From Alteribacter aurantiacus DSM 18675 (GTDB lineage Bacteria > Bacillota > Bacilli > Bacillales > Salisediminibacteriaceae), in contig NZ_KE386941.1 of assembly GCF_000429705.1 (NCBI RefSeq), positions 310,001-374,000 of the forward strand: DNA of 64,000 nucleotides. The letters run 5' to 3'. Positions 17,385-26,641 of the stretch are shown here, piece by piece. The notes under the pieces were generated by a model that was not told the origin of the DNA, did no database searches, and worked only from the letters and a program-made list of their open reading frames with translations. Within the stretch, counting starts at the first letter, position 1, and every line of letters starts with the position of its first letter. The position numbers and the translations under genes are program-made.

Positions 17385-17556
17385 CCACTGCAAAGGTTCG
17401 AGCAGTGCTTTTTTTAAGCAATGAGCTTACCGGATGCCTGTTTTAAAAGCCTAGTACGAATGGACTTTTCATAACAGGGGCGCAACCGGGTGAAGCCATT
17501 GCCATTCAACTAAAGGCACTGAACGAGTTGGGGCTTACTACTAATTCAGTGACCTC
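17385..17556 (+). repeat. Dispersed hairpin-core-hairpin element, copy B
   Basis: Hairpin 1 (CACTGC/GCAGTG, 17386-17407, followed by T residues), core from AAGCAATGA (17416) through TTTTCATAACAGG, CGCAACC and GCCATTGCCATTCAA, and hairpin 2 (GGCACTGAA ... TTCAGTGACC). It fills most of the 346-nt gap between ccdA on - and pfpI on +. It is oriented towards pfpI. Confidence 0.8.
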
Positions 17557-17701
17557 CTAAGATTGTCTACAGCCATTATATTCGTTTTAATAGCAATAAT
17601 AAACCATGTCACAGGATTGTTGGAATTAAAAGGCCTATGTTTTGTCCATTTCGGTCCAGGGTAAAGCGAGACTAGGACTTATTTGAAAGGGTGTTGTGAA
17701 A

Positions 17702-18208
17702 ATGAGTAAAATTGCTTGTGTACTTACAAACATGTTTGAAGACTCGGAGTATACGTCACCGAAAGAAGAGTATGAAAATGGCGGACATGAATTGATGGTC
17801 ATCGGCAGTAAAGCAGGGGACACAGTCGAAGGAAAAAACGGCGAGGCAAAGGTGAAAATTGATTTAGGGATTGATGATGTAAACCCTGAAGATTTTGACG
17901 CATTGTTTATTCCCGGTGGTTTTTCACCGGATATTTTACGAGCCGACGATCGTTTCGTCACCTTTGCAAAACATTTCGTTTTAAAAGACAAGCCGATCTT
18001 TGCTATCTGTCATGGCCCTCAATTGCTCATCACTGCTGACGTGTTACGAGGCAGGAAAGTAACTGGATTCAAGTCGATTCATGTGGATTTAAAGCTTGCA
18101 GGTGCAAACCTCTTTGATGAAGAAGTAGTCGTGTGTGGCAACTTGGTTACAAGTAGAACACCAGACGATTTGCCCGCGTTTAACAGAGAAAGCGCCAAGT
18201 TGCTATAA
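17702..18208 (+). CDS. DJ-1/PfpI family protein
   Basis: 168 residues with the class I glutamine-amidotransferase-like fold of PfpI/YraA/YfkM stress proteins. Visible: an N-terminal KIACVLTNMFEDSE with the active-site Glu, FIPGGFSPD, and the nucleophile elbow AICHGPQLL (Cys near 102). Members act as deglycases, chaperones or proteases; the activity here is unassigned. ATG 17702 or GTG 17696 may start it, both near AAAGGG. A partial repeat and a terminator follow. Confidence 0.88.
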   Translation: MSKIACVLTNMFEDSEYTSPKEEYENGGHELMVIGSKAGDTVEGKNGEAKVKIDLGIDDVNPEDFDALFIPGGFSPDILRADDRFVTFAKHFVLKDKPIFAICHGPQLLITADVLRGRKVTGFKSIHVDLKLAGANLFDEEVVVCGNLVTSRTPDDLPAFNRESAKLL

Positions 18209-18210
18209 GT

Positions 18211-18252
18211 GGGCACTGAAAAAGTATGTTGGATAACCTTTTCAAAAAGGTT
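18211..18252 (+). repeat. Partial copy of the dispersed element (hairpin 1 only)
   Basis: GGCACTGAAAAAGT followed by AACCTTTTCAA and AAGG closely parallels the upstream hairpin of copy C at 38807-38844. No core follows; the sequence passes into the pfpI terminator. Confidence 0.5.
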
Positions 18253-18256
18253 GGAT

Positions 18257-18288
18257 GCGTCGCTCTTTTTTATGGAGCGGCGTTTTTT
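18257..18288 (+). terminator. Terminator of the DJ-1/PfpI gene
   Basis: CGTCGCTC pairs with GAGCGGCG (one G-U pair) and is followed by six T residues. Confidence 0.85.
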
Positions 18289-18363
18289 ATAGTGTAGGAA
18301 TGTATGTTTTTTCTTGCCTGTCGGTTTGGCATCCAGCACCTATGAGCTATATGTCCTTTCATT

Positions 18364-18410
18364 ACATCAGAATACATTCTAGTTTAGGCGAAGAAACCGT
18401 GTTCTGATGT
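18364..18410. repeat. Inverted repeat upstream of pbpF
   Basis: ACATCAGAATAC and GTGTTCTGATGT are 12-bp arms with one mismatch, 23 nt apart, in the 585-nt gap between the DJ-1 gene and pbpF. It could be an operator or a decayed insertion end. The rest of this AT-rich gap shows nothing convincing. Confidence 0.4.
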
Positions 18411-18793
18411 TTCTAGTCATTATCGTACTACTAGACATAGTGCGAAGCTCTCTTCCTTTTAATGTGAAAGTCAGTTGTCAAAAAAACTTCTTAAACTACA
18501 ATACGCCTCATCATAAATCAAAAAACCTCTCGCTCTTACAATATAAAGCCATCGTATGAAACCTTTCTTGTCAAAACTCGTATATAATTTAAGGTACCCT
18601 AGGTTCTGAAACGTTTTAAGCTAACATACTCACAATTAATTTGGCAAATACTACAAAACAAGTAAAAATGGTGTATCCACATCATTGGGAAAAAAGATGT
18701 CGTCCTCATTCACCCGATGACCTTTAACTAGAGAATCCTGTGTTTTTTGGACAACAATTACTTAGAACATTTAAATGAAAAGGAGGACGACGA

Positions 18794-20980
18794 ATGAGGA
18801 GAAAACGAAGAATGAGAAAAAAGTACTTAATGTTAGGCGTTATCGCAGTTACTAGCATGTTTGCCCTAGGGATTATTCTATATCTCTCCATTCTAATATA
18901 CGGCAATTATACAATTGACAATACAAAGTTAGTGATGAATGAAGCTACTGTTCTAATAGATATAGATGGAAATGAAATTACCAAGCTATTTGAAGAAAAC
19001 CGCCAGCTTGTAACGAAAGATGAAATTCCTGACCATGTTAAAAATGCGTTTATTGCTGTAGAGGATCAGCGATTCCATAATCACCAGGGAATTGACTTCA
19101 GAGCGATTGGACGAGCGTTATATCGGGATATTTTAGCAGGAAGTAAGGTTGAAGGTGGCAGCACGATTACACAACAGCTTGCAAAAAATACGTTTCTCGA
19201 TCATGAAAAGACGTGGCTTAGAAAGACAAAAGAAGTACTCATTGCCGTGAATTTGGAGAAGAGGTATTCAAAAGACGAAATTCTGGAGATGTATTTGAAT
19301 CGAATCTATTTTGGTCACGGTGCATATGGTATTCAAGCCGCAAGTGAAATGTATTTTAACAAACATGTAAGTGAACTTACGCCTGATGAAGGGGCCTTAC
19401 TAGCCGCTCTTCCAAAGGGCCCGAACGCCTATTCACCGATTAACAATCCGGAGCGAAGCAAACAAAGAAGAGATCTTGTGCTTACCCTTATGGAACGACA
19501 AGGCTATTTGACGGCTGATGAAACCGTGCGCCTGCAGGGGAAGACGATACCAACCACAACCCATACGATGACGAAAGAGCCTGCCTTTGCTTCGTATGTA
19601 GACCTTGTTTTAGAAGAAGCAGAAAAAAGGTACGGCCTTACTCGTGAAGAGGTGTTAAGAGGGGGCTACACAATAACAGTCCCTATGGACCTTGAAATGC
19701 AAAAAATCTCATACACTCAATTTAAAGATGAACAATCGTTTCCGCAAGGTGGACCTGATCAAGAAGTTGAAGGGGCTTTCGTTCTTTTAAACAATGAGAC
19801 GGGTGGTGTTGTTGCAGCCCAAGGTGGGAGAGAGTTCGTTTCCCAGCATTTAAACCGCGTAAATGCCAAGCGTCAACCTGGTTCGACTTTTAAAGTGCCT
19901 AGTGTCTATGCACCTGCTCTTGAATCAGGGGACTTTACACCATACAGCCTCTTGGAAAACAGAGAAGGGATCAGTCATGACGGTTATACGGTAAGAAATT
20001 CTTCCGGACATTATTCTGAATCCCTTATCATGTACGATGCCATCAAAACGTCTGCCAATGTTCCTGCTGTTTCCGTACTGAACGAAATCGGTATACCGGC
20101 ATCCAAGACGTATCTGGATAAACAACAGGTTTCACTTAACGAGAACGGCTTAGCAATCGCTTTAGGTGGTCTCGATGAAGGGATTACACCAGTTGAAATG
20201 GCTTCCTTGTATGTCCCTTTTTCAAATGGAGGCACGTATTATGAACCTCATTATATCGAACATATCATCGATCGGGAGGGAGAGGAACTGACAGGAACAC
20301 CACTTTATTCTCAGGAAGTCCTGTCTGTTCAGAATGCATGGCACCTGACCCGAATGCTAGAAGCGGTCGTTCAAGAGGGAACTGCTACTGCTGGTACTTT
20401 TGAAGGTGCGTTAGCCGGGAAAACCGGGACAACCTCTTACACTGATGTTGATGGGGGAGTGAGGGATCTCTGGTTCACGGGATATACCCCTGAATATACA
20501 GGTGCGGTTTGGATGGGATACGATATTACCGACCATAATCACTATCTGACCGACTCGAGTGCCGTTCCTGTTCGTTTGTTTAAATCAATGCTTTCTGAAG
20601 CTTCCCAGACCGGCCTGCTTGAAGCCGTTGCATTTGAGAAACCGGATGGCGTTGATGATTTAGAAGAGCCTATCCGTTTCGTGGATATCCATGATCTTCA
20701 AGCAGATATTGTAGTGAGTTGGAACGGGGCACATGTGGATTTGAACTGGACGGGCAGTGAGGATGGTCGTCTTCACTACAGAATTTATGAAGTGAATGGA
20801 TCGGATTTAAGGGAGGTAGGAACAGTCGTAGGTGAAAACGAGTTTACTGTTAAGCGAGTAAATCCGTTTTCCGCAAATGAGTATGTGGTGGTTCCTTACA
20901 GCCCCCAAACCGAGCTGGAGGGACCGCCTTCCAATAACGCTGAAGTGAGCTGGAGCTTGTTTTCAAGAGATGCTTCCTGA
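18794..20980 (+). CDS. pbpF: Bifunctional class A penicillin-binding protein PbpF
   Basis: 728 residues: cytoplasmic basic tail, one membrane anchor (about 11-33), a GT51 glycosyltransferase domain (catalytic E90 in EDQRFHNH, GGSTITQQLAKN), and a transpeptidase domain with S364-T-F-K367, S420-A-N422 and K543-T-G545, then a C-terminal fibronectin-like tail. It polymerises and cross-links peptidoglycan outside the membrane. AGGAGG lies 7 nt before the ATG. Position upstream of the hem genes matches pbpF of B. subtilis, a forespore-expressed enzyme, but a germinant-receptor operon intervenes. Confidence 0.92.
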   Translation: MRRKRRMRKKYLMLGVIAVTSMFALGIILYLSILIYGNYTIDNTKLVMNEATVLIDIDGNEITKLFEENRQLVTKDEIPDHVKNAFIAVEDQRFHNHQGIDFRAIGRALYRDILAGSKVEGGSTITQQLAKNTFLDHEKTWLRKTKEVLIAVNLEKRYSKDEILEMYLNRIYFGHGAYGIQAASEMYFNKHVSELTPDEGALLAALPKGPNAYSPINNPERSKQRRDLVLTLMERQGYLTADETVRLQGKTIPTTTHTMTKEPAFASYVDLVLEEAEKRYGLTREEVLRGGYTITVPMDLEMQKISYTQFKDEQSFPQGGPDQEVEGAFVLLNNETGGVVAAQGGREFVSQHLNRVNAKRQPGSTFKVPSVYAPALESGDFTPYSLLENREGISHDGYTVRNSSGHYSESLIMYDAIKTSANVPAVSVLNEIGIPASKTYLDKQQVSLNENGLAIALGGLDEGITPVEMASLYVPFSNGGTYYEPHYIEHIIDREGEELTGTPLYSQEVLSVQNAWHLTRMLEAVVQEGTATAGTFEGALAGKTGTTSYTDVDGGVRDLWFTGYTPEYTGAVWMGYDITDHNHYLTDSSAVPVRLFKSMLSEASQTGLLEAVAFEKPDGVDDLEEPIRFVDIHDLQADIVVSWNGAHVDLNWTGSEDGRLHYRIYEVNGSDLREVGTVVGENEFTVKRVNPFSANEYVVVPYSPQTELEGPPSNNAEVSWSLFSRDAS

Positions 20981-21013
20981 AGTAAGTAGGTTGAAGGTTG
21001 AATTATACATGCA

Positions 21014-21049
21014 TGCCCGGTAGGAGAATTTTCTCCTGCTGGGCTTTTT
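21014..21049 (+). terminator. Terminator of pbpF
   Basis: GCCCGGTAGGAG pairs with CTCCTGCTGGGC through G-U wobbles and is followed by TTTTTG. Confidence 0.88.
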
Positions 21050-21087
21050 GTTTTGTTGGGGAGAGGGGGCGCGTGTCGGAGGGGGGG

Positions 21088-21230
21088 ATTTGTTCATCGA
21101 CATTGAGATTTATCGATCGAGTTTGGTGGTTTGTTCATCGACTTTGGGATTTATCGATCACTTTTGAGATTTATCAATCACATTGCGTGATTCCTCCATC
21201 TCCTCTCGGACTCCCCCATCTCATCATTCC
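21088..21230. repeat. 20-21-bp periodic array (locus 2)
   Basis: About seven units of 20-21 bp, each beginning ATTT or GTTT and carrying (T)ATCGATC or TTCATCGAC, then a TTTGAG-like end; the last two decay into CC-rich sequence. The array sits between the pbpF terminator and the germination operon. On the minus strand the core reads TCGATAAAT. No promoter or frame explains it. Confidence 0.75.
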
Positions 21231-21330
21231 TTAAATCACCCACCTCTCTTTTTTCCTAGCAGCCTCATAAAAATTGGGTGGTGTGAGCAAAATAAGGAAA
21301 AATAACAATGGAATTGGAAAGGAAGAGAGC

Positions 21331-21531
21331 ATGTGGCAGGAGCTGATTGATCGATTTTTAGGTTTTCTTCCTCAACGGGCTGCCCTATATTCAGGCATTC
21401 TTTATGCGGTCATCTGCTTTGTCGCCCTAAAAACGTCCGAGAAGATGACATCGTCCTACTCTTTACCATGGCAAAAAGAAGAGAACCGAAAAGCTCGAGA
21501 ACAAATCAAGAAAGAGGGGGAAGGAAAATGA
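21331..21531 (+). CDS. Small membrane protein leading the germinant-receptor operon
   Basis: 66 residues with one hydrophobic segment (about 15-36, ending VALKTSEK) and a basic C-terminal tail. The ATG at 21331 has AAAGGAAG upstream; its stop overlaps the next start (ATGA). Size, membrane character and operon position resemble the small D subunits described for some ger operons (for example GerKD and GerVD types), which usually have two helices; equivalence is inference. Confidence 0.7.
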   Translation: MWQELIDRFLGFLPQRAALYSGILYAVICFVALKTSEKMTSSYSLPWQKEENRKAREQIKKEGEGK

Positions 21532-22703
21532 AAACACAATCATCGGATCATTACACCATGTCCCCCTTTGAGCTTTCTATCACTCATATTTCCTTTACGA
21601 TTGGAGCGGGTATTTTAACTCTTCCACGAGCACTTGTCTCCTCCCTAGAGAGCTCTTTCGGGTGGGTTTCCATATTGTTTTGCGGACTTATAATGGCAAT
21701 CTTCGTTAGTTTGATCGTAAAGCTGCAAAGAAGGTTGACGAAAGAAACGATCTTCGATTATTTTTCTAGATCACATCACTTAAAGTGGTTGGGGAAACTA
21801 TTTTCTGTTTTGTTCTTTCTTTATTTTCTTGCCTTTTTTGCCATTGAAGGTCGCATCCTTGCCAACGTTGTTCACATTTACTTGCTTGACCAAACCCCTT
21901 CTGAAGTTATTTTCTTAATCATGCTTCTAGCAACGACGTATGCATGCAGTAAAGGGGTAGAAGGGATTGTTCATATCAGCCTCATCTATTTCCCTTTCGT
22001 ACTTCTAGTGTTAGGGATCGTGGTTTTAATGAATGTAGGTAACCTGAATATAAACGAACTCAGACCCTTTGTGGCTACTGAGGTGATTCGTGCTTTCGAT
22101 GCGAGAAACTTGATTTATTTTTTCTTAGGCTTTGAAATCTTTTTCTTTTGGCTCAAGTATGTGAACCCGATTGAACCCACAGGGAAAAAACAAAAAAAGC
22201 ACAAACCATTAGTTACTTACTTGCTAGGCGTTGTAGGGATCGTAATTTTATATGCACTGGTCGTCGTGTTCTCATTCGGGGTACTTACGGTAGAGGCGAC
22301 GAAGATTTTGCCTTTTCCAACGATTGAGCTCTCCAAAGAAGTGGAAGTGCTGGAAGGACTTATTGAGAGGCTTGAGCCTCTCGTGATTGTCATGTGGATC
22401 ATGACAATATTTAATACAATGGCAATTCTTCAATTCATTGCATCTAATACGTTTCACGCGCAATGGTTCAAAAAAGGGAATGCCAATATCGTGGCATTTA
22501 CTTTTGGACTTCTTTCTTTCTTCATAGCCTTTTCACCAGATTCCATTCCGGAATCGTTACAGATGTCCGACTGGATTGGCTATGGAGGATTTAGTGTAAC
22601 GATCCTATTATTAATTGTTGGTTTTATTGTTGTAAAGAAGAGCAACAAGACGAAATCTGGCGCAGCGATCGAACAACAACCAGGGAGGGAGATGGATGGG
22701 TAA
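21528..22703 (+). CDS. Spore germinant receptor B subunit (GerAB family)
   Basis: 391 residues with about ten membrane helices, an APC-fold permease-like subunit that binds germinant in spore receptors. Family features: ISFTIGAGILTLPR at the N-terminus, FAIEGRILANVV, and helices through to SVTILLLIVG. It overlaps the preceding small gene by 4 nt and the C-subunit gene by 8 nt. The cognate germinant cannot be predicted. Confidence 0.92.
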   Translation: MKTQSSDHYTMSPFELSITHISFTIGAGILTLPRALVSSLESSFGWVSILFCGLIMAIFVSLIVKLQRRLTKETIFDYFSRSHHLKWLGKLFSVLFFLYFLAFFAIEGRILANVVHIYLLDQTPSEVIFLIMLLATTYACSKGVEGIVHISLIYFPFVLLVLGIVVLMNVGNLNINELRPFVATEVIRAFDARNLIYFFLGFEIFFFWLKYVNPIEPTGKKQKKHKPLVTYLLGVVGIVILYALVVVFSFGVLTVEATKILPFPTIELSKEVEVLEGLIERLEPLVIVMWIMTIFNTMAILQFIASNTFHAQWFKKGNANIVAFTFGLLSFFIAFSPDSIPESLQMSDWIGYGGFSVTILLLIVGFIVVKKSNKTKSGAAIEQQPGREMDG

Positions 22704-23868
22704 GAAACTCTTATTGTGTGGATTTGGCTTACTCTTGCTGACCGGTTGTTGGGATCGGGTTGAAATTGAAGAGAGGGGATTTGTCATTTCGGCAGCTGTT
22801 AGTAGCGCTGAAGATAACGGAGATTTCGAAAGAGGCAAGGACAAGTTGGCTGTTACTTTACAGATTGCGATTCCAAGTAAAATGGTGGGAGCGGGGGAAG
22901 AAGGTATCAAAAATCGACCGTTTTTTTTGATCAAAACGACGGAGCGAACAAATTTTGGCTCAAACCGGAATATCCCCTCCAGACGAAGTCGTTTGCTTAA
23001 TTATGAGCATCTAAAAGTGGTCCTCTTAGATGATGACTTAGTCAAACAAGACATGCTCAAATATACGCTCGATTTTTATATTAGAGACCATGAAATGAGA
23101 AGGAACACGGAACTGTTTGTGGTTGAAGGTGATGCGGATAAAGTGTTGGAAGATGATCGTCCACCTGAACCCCTCACAGGTCTGGCCTTAGTGAGTACTG
23201 TTGAAAATGATGTGAGAGATTTGTCTATGATCGAAAAAGCGACGATCTCTGATGTGACAAACAAGTTGCTAGCTAATGTTGCCTTCGTTATCCCGCGAGT
23301 TATTGAACGGCAAGCTACTTCCTACAGAATTAGGGGAGGAGCGATTTTTAACGGAGCCGGGGAGTTTAAAGCTATGCTCACGGACGAAAAGGCCATTGGT
23401 TACAATCTCCTTTTAGGTGATATGAAAAATGCCATTGTTGAAACTAGTTTAGAGAACCAGGAGGACATCTTTGTTTTTGAGACTGGGAGGATGAGTTCAA
23501 GTATTGATGCATCCGTCAATGATCAGGGAACCCCCGTATTCGATGTGAAAATGAAGGCGGAAGGGGCGCTTGTAGAGAGTTGGATTGAAGATGTTGATTC
23601 CGTAACTCAAGAAGCATTCAGGGAAATGGAAACAGCAATTGAAGCCTACATGATTGAGCACACAGAAGCTTTTATTCGAGATATGCAAGATGAATTTCAT
23701 CTTGATGTGACTGGATTGAGTGAAGAGCTTCGAGTGCAGAATCATGAACAATGGCGAAAGATGAAAGATGAGTGGGACGGAGAAGACGGTTTCTTTAAAG
23801 ACGCAGAAATAACGATTTCTGCTGATGTAAGAATACGCCACTTTATGACAAAGGAACGTGTATTTTAA
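22696..23868 (+). CDS. Spore germinant receptor C subunit lipoprotein (GerAC family)
   Basis: 390 residues of the Ger(x)C family. Signal peptide with lipobox LTGC and C18, immediately followed by the WDRVEIEERGF signature found in almost all members. It is attached to the outer face of the inner spore membrane. Start ATG 22696 follows GGAGG and overlaps the B-subunit stop. The C-terminal third contains the usual acidic, helical domain. Confidence 0.93.
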   Translation: MGKKLLLCGFGLLLLTGCWDRVEIEERGFVISAAVSSAEDNGDFERGKDKLAVTLQIAIPSKMVGAGEEGIKNRPFFLIKTTERTNFGSNRNIPSRRSRLLNYEHLKVVLLDDDLVKQDMLKYTLDFYIRDHEMRRNTELFVVEGDADKVLEDDRPPEPLTGLALVSTVENDVRDLSMIEKATISDVTNKLLANVAFVIPRVIERQATSYRIRGGAIFNGAGEFKAMLTDEKAIGYNLLLGDMKNAIVETSLENQEDIFVFETGRMSSSIDASVNDQGTPVFDVKMKAEGALVESWIEDVDSVTQEAFREMETAIEAYMIEHTEAFIRDMQDEFHLDVTGLSEELRVQNHEQWRKMKDEWDGEDGFFKDAEITISADVRIRHFMTKERVF

Positions 23869-23908
23869 AAGATGAAGGTCGTTCACAACGGAAAAGGAGG
23901 TGTCCTCT

Positions 23909-25447
23909 GTGTTTAAAAAGCTGTTTAAAAAATTGAACGAAGACAACGTGAGAAGTTCGGATGAGTACGATATTGTGGTCTCTGATAACTTGGATGAAAC
24001 AAAGAAGACGCTTGATAGCATTATTGGAGAAAGTGATGACGTCGTTGTTAAAGAATTCAAGATAGCCAAAAAACGGCGTGCAATTGTCTACACCATTGAT
24101 GGCTTAACGAACATGTACAGCCTTGAACAAGGGGTCATTCGTCCTTTAATGAACTTCAATGATGATTTGCCGAAAGAAAAAGATGATAAACGCTTTATTG
24201 AGAAAGTGATGCAAGAAACGATTCTTTTTACAGAGGCGGAAACAGCCGATAATATTGATGATGCGATCCTCGGTTTTATGAGTGGGCAAGCGTTGCTTGC
24301 AGTAGATGGGGTAAGTACATTCTTTATCATTGACGCTCGAGAGTTTGAGCAGCGAGGATTGAACGAGCCTCCTAGTGAAGTTCTTGTGCGAGGTCCCCGT
24401 GACGGATTTAATGAAGTGCTTCATACTAATGTTATGCTCGTTAGGAGGCGTGTGCGGGACCCGAACTTCGTATGTCAATTTGGTCAGATTGGACGACGTT
24501 CCAAACGAGACTTTGCATTGATGTATATTAAAGGGATTGTAGACCCGAAACTTGTAGATGAAATGAGGTATCGGTTATCTTGTGTGGATACCGACGATAC
24601 GGAGGAATCGGGCAACATCGAACAACTTGTAGAAGATAATGTTCTCTCCCCTTTTCCGCAAGTGTTGAGAACGGAAAGACCGGATAAAACCGTCAGTTCA
24701 CTCATGAACGGTGGTGTGGCTGTGTCATTGGACGGCACCCCGTTTGCTCTTTTGGCACCAGTAACCCTGCAATTTTTGTTTAAGTCGCCGGAAGATAATT
24801 ATGACAGATGGCAAATTGGAACGCTTGTGCGACTACTTCGCTATGTAGCAGCATTTATTGCTATGTTTTTACCGGCTATTTACATTGCCATGGTTTCTTA
24901 CCACCCTGGAATGATCCCCACGCTCCTTGCTGTTTCAATCGCAGGTACTCGAGAAGGGGTGCCATTCCCTTCTTTTATTGAAGCCTTCGCCATGGAGTTT
25001 ACGTTGGAGCTTTTGAGGGAAGCAGGAGTACGTCTACCGCAACCAATTGGTCAGACGATCGGAATTGTTGGTGGTCTTGTAATTGGAGATGCCGCCGTTC
25101 GAGCGGGAATCGTAAGTCCGATTATGATTATCGTAGTGGCATTAACGGCCATTTCGTCGTTTTCCCTTCCTTCGTATAATGTGAGTATTACGTTTCGGAT
25201 GCTTCGTTTTGCGTTAATGATTTCAGCAGCAGGTTTTGGCTTGTATGGGATTGTCATCGGTTTTATATTTATGACCATTCATTTATCGAGCTTGAAAAGT
25301 TTTGGGAATTACTATATGAGTCCCTTTGCGCCAATCCGTATTCGCGATTGGGCTGATTTATTTTTCCGTAGTCCCCTTTCAGGGCAAAAGAAGCGACCGC
25401 AAGTACCAAATACGTTTGATGACACGAAAAGTAACTGGACAAAGTAG
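23909..25447 (+). CDS. Spore germinant receptor A subunit (GerAA family)
   Basis: 512 residues: a soluble N-terminal domain (about 1-290) and a membrane domain with about five helices, including the YIAMVSYHPGMIPT and IAGTREGVPFP segments typical of GerAA. The GTG at 23909 lies 8 nt after AAAGGAGG; a GTG at 23900 is part of that site. The A subunit is last in the operon (order small-B-C-A), unlike the classical A-B-C order. Confidence 0.93.
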   Translation: MFKKLFKKLNEDNVRSSDEYDIVVSDNLDETKKTLDSIIGESDDVVVKEFKIAKKRRAIVYTIDGLTNMYSLEQGVIRPLMNFNDDLPKEKDDKRFIEKVMQETILFTEAETADNIDDAILGFMSGQALLAVDGVSTFFIIDAREFEQRGLNEPPSEVLVRGPRDGFNEVLHTNVMLVRRRVRDPNFVCQFGQIGRRSKRDFALMYIKGIVDPKLVDEMRYRLSCVDTDDTEESGNIEQLVEDNVLSPFPQVLRTERPDKTVSSLMNGGVAVSLDGTPFALLAPVTLQFLFKSPEDNYDRWQIGTLVRLLRYVAAFIAMFLPAIYIAMVSYHPGMIPTLLAVSIAGTREGVPFPSFIEAFAMEFTLELLREAGVRLPQPIGQTIGIVGGLVIGDAAVRAGIVSPIMIIVVALTAISSFSLPSYNVSITFRMLRFALMISAAGFGLYGIVIGFIFMTIHLSSLKSFGNYYMSPFAPIRIRDWADLFFRSPLSGQKKRPQVPNTFDDTKSNWTK

Positions 25448-25583
25448 GTTTTCTATAGCGAATTTATGACAATTGCGCCCTTGAACTGTACTTTTTGTCA
25501 AACCATTAGTATATTTGTAACGACTGTGTTTTTAGAATTGTGCTAAATAGACGAAAGAGCTTACATAAGAGAGGTGCCCCCCT

Positions 25584-26618
25584 ATGTTTAATGACCGTTT
25601 TTTAAAAGCCGCAAGAAGAGAAGAAGTAGACCAGGTCCCGGTATGGTATATGCGACAAGCAGGACGCTCCCAACCGGAATACCGAAAAATCAAGGAAAAG
25701 TATTCTTTGGAAGAAATCACTCAGCAACCTGAGCTATGTGCTTGGGTAACAAAGCTTCCTGTTGATCAGTACGACAACGATGCTGCCATTCTTTACAAAG
25801 ACATCATGACCCCGCTTCCTGCTCTTGGTGTGGATGTGGAAATTAAAAAAGGTATTGGTCCGGTTATTTATAACCCGATTGAATCGATGGCCGATGTGGA
25901 TCGTCTTGGTGAACTCGACGCCCCTCATCACGTGCCTTATGTATTGGAAACCATTAAGATTCTGCGCGAGCAACTCAATGTTCCTCTTATCGGGTTTAGT
26001 GGTGCTCCGTTCACACTCTCAAGCTATATGATTGAGGGAGGACCATCGAAGAATTATAATAAGACAAAAGCCATGATGTATAGTCAGCCAGAAGCATGGT
26101 TTAAATTAATGGACAAGCTTGGTGACATGGTGATTGCCTATGCAAAAGCGCAAGTAAATGCTGGTGCACAAGCAATCCAAGTGTTTGATTCATGGGTCGG
26201 TGCATTAAACGTAAACGACTATCGTATTTACGTTAAGCCTGTAATGGAACGTATTTTTACAGAGTTGAAAGAGACCAATGTGCCGCTTATTACTTTCGGA
26301 GTAGGGGCACGCCACTTGACGAAAGATTGGCATGATCTCCCTGTAGACGTAGTTGGGCTCGACTGGCGTTATCCGATTTCAGAAGCAAGAAAAGACGGAA
26401 TTACGAAAACTGTACAAGGAAACTTGGACCCTGCGATTCTTCTTGCTCCATGGGACGAGATTGAAAAGAGAGCACGAGAAGTTCTTGATCAAGGTCTTGA
26501 GCAACCAGGCTTTATCTTTAACCTCGGCCATGGTGTGTTTCCTGAGATCAAACCGGAAACGCTGAAGAGATTAACCCGCTTTGCCCATGAGTATTCTCAA
26601 GATAAACTATCGAAATAA
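25584..26618 (+). CDS. hemE: Uroporphyrinogen decarboxylase
   Basis: 344 residues, decarboxylating uroporphyrinogen III to coproporphyrinogen III in the cytoplasm. Key motifs: VWYMRQAGRSQPEYR at 20-34 with R24 and R28, the substrate-contact NDAAILYKDI region, SGAPFTLSSYM and FNLGHGVFPE near the C-terminus. AGAGGTG precedes the ATG. First gene of a hem pair, 23 nt before hemH. Confidence 0.95.
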   Translation: MFNDRFLKAARREEVDQVPVWYMRQAGRSQPEYRKIKEKYSLEEITQQPELCAWVTKLPVDQYDNDAAILYKDIMTPLPALGVDVEIKKGIGPVIYNPIESMADVDRLGELDAPHHVPYVLETIKILREQLNVPLIGFSGAPFTLSSYMIEGGPSKNYNKTKAMMYSQPEAWFKLMDKLGDMVIAYAKAQVNAGAQAIQVFDSWVGALNVNDYRIYVKPVMERIFTELKETNVPLITFGVGARHLTKDWHDLPVDVVGLDWRYPISEARKDGITKTVQGNLDPAILLAPWDEIEKRAREVLDQGLEQPGFIFNLGHGVFPEIKPETLKRLTRFAHEYSQDKLSK

Positions 26619-26641
26619 ATTCGTGTATGGAGGCGTTGGCA

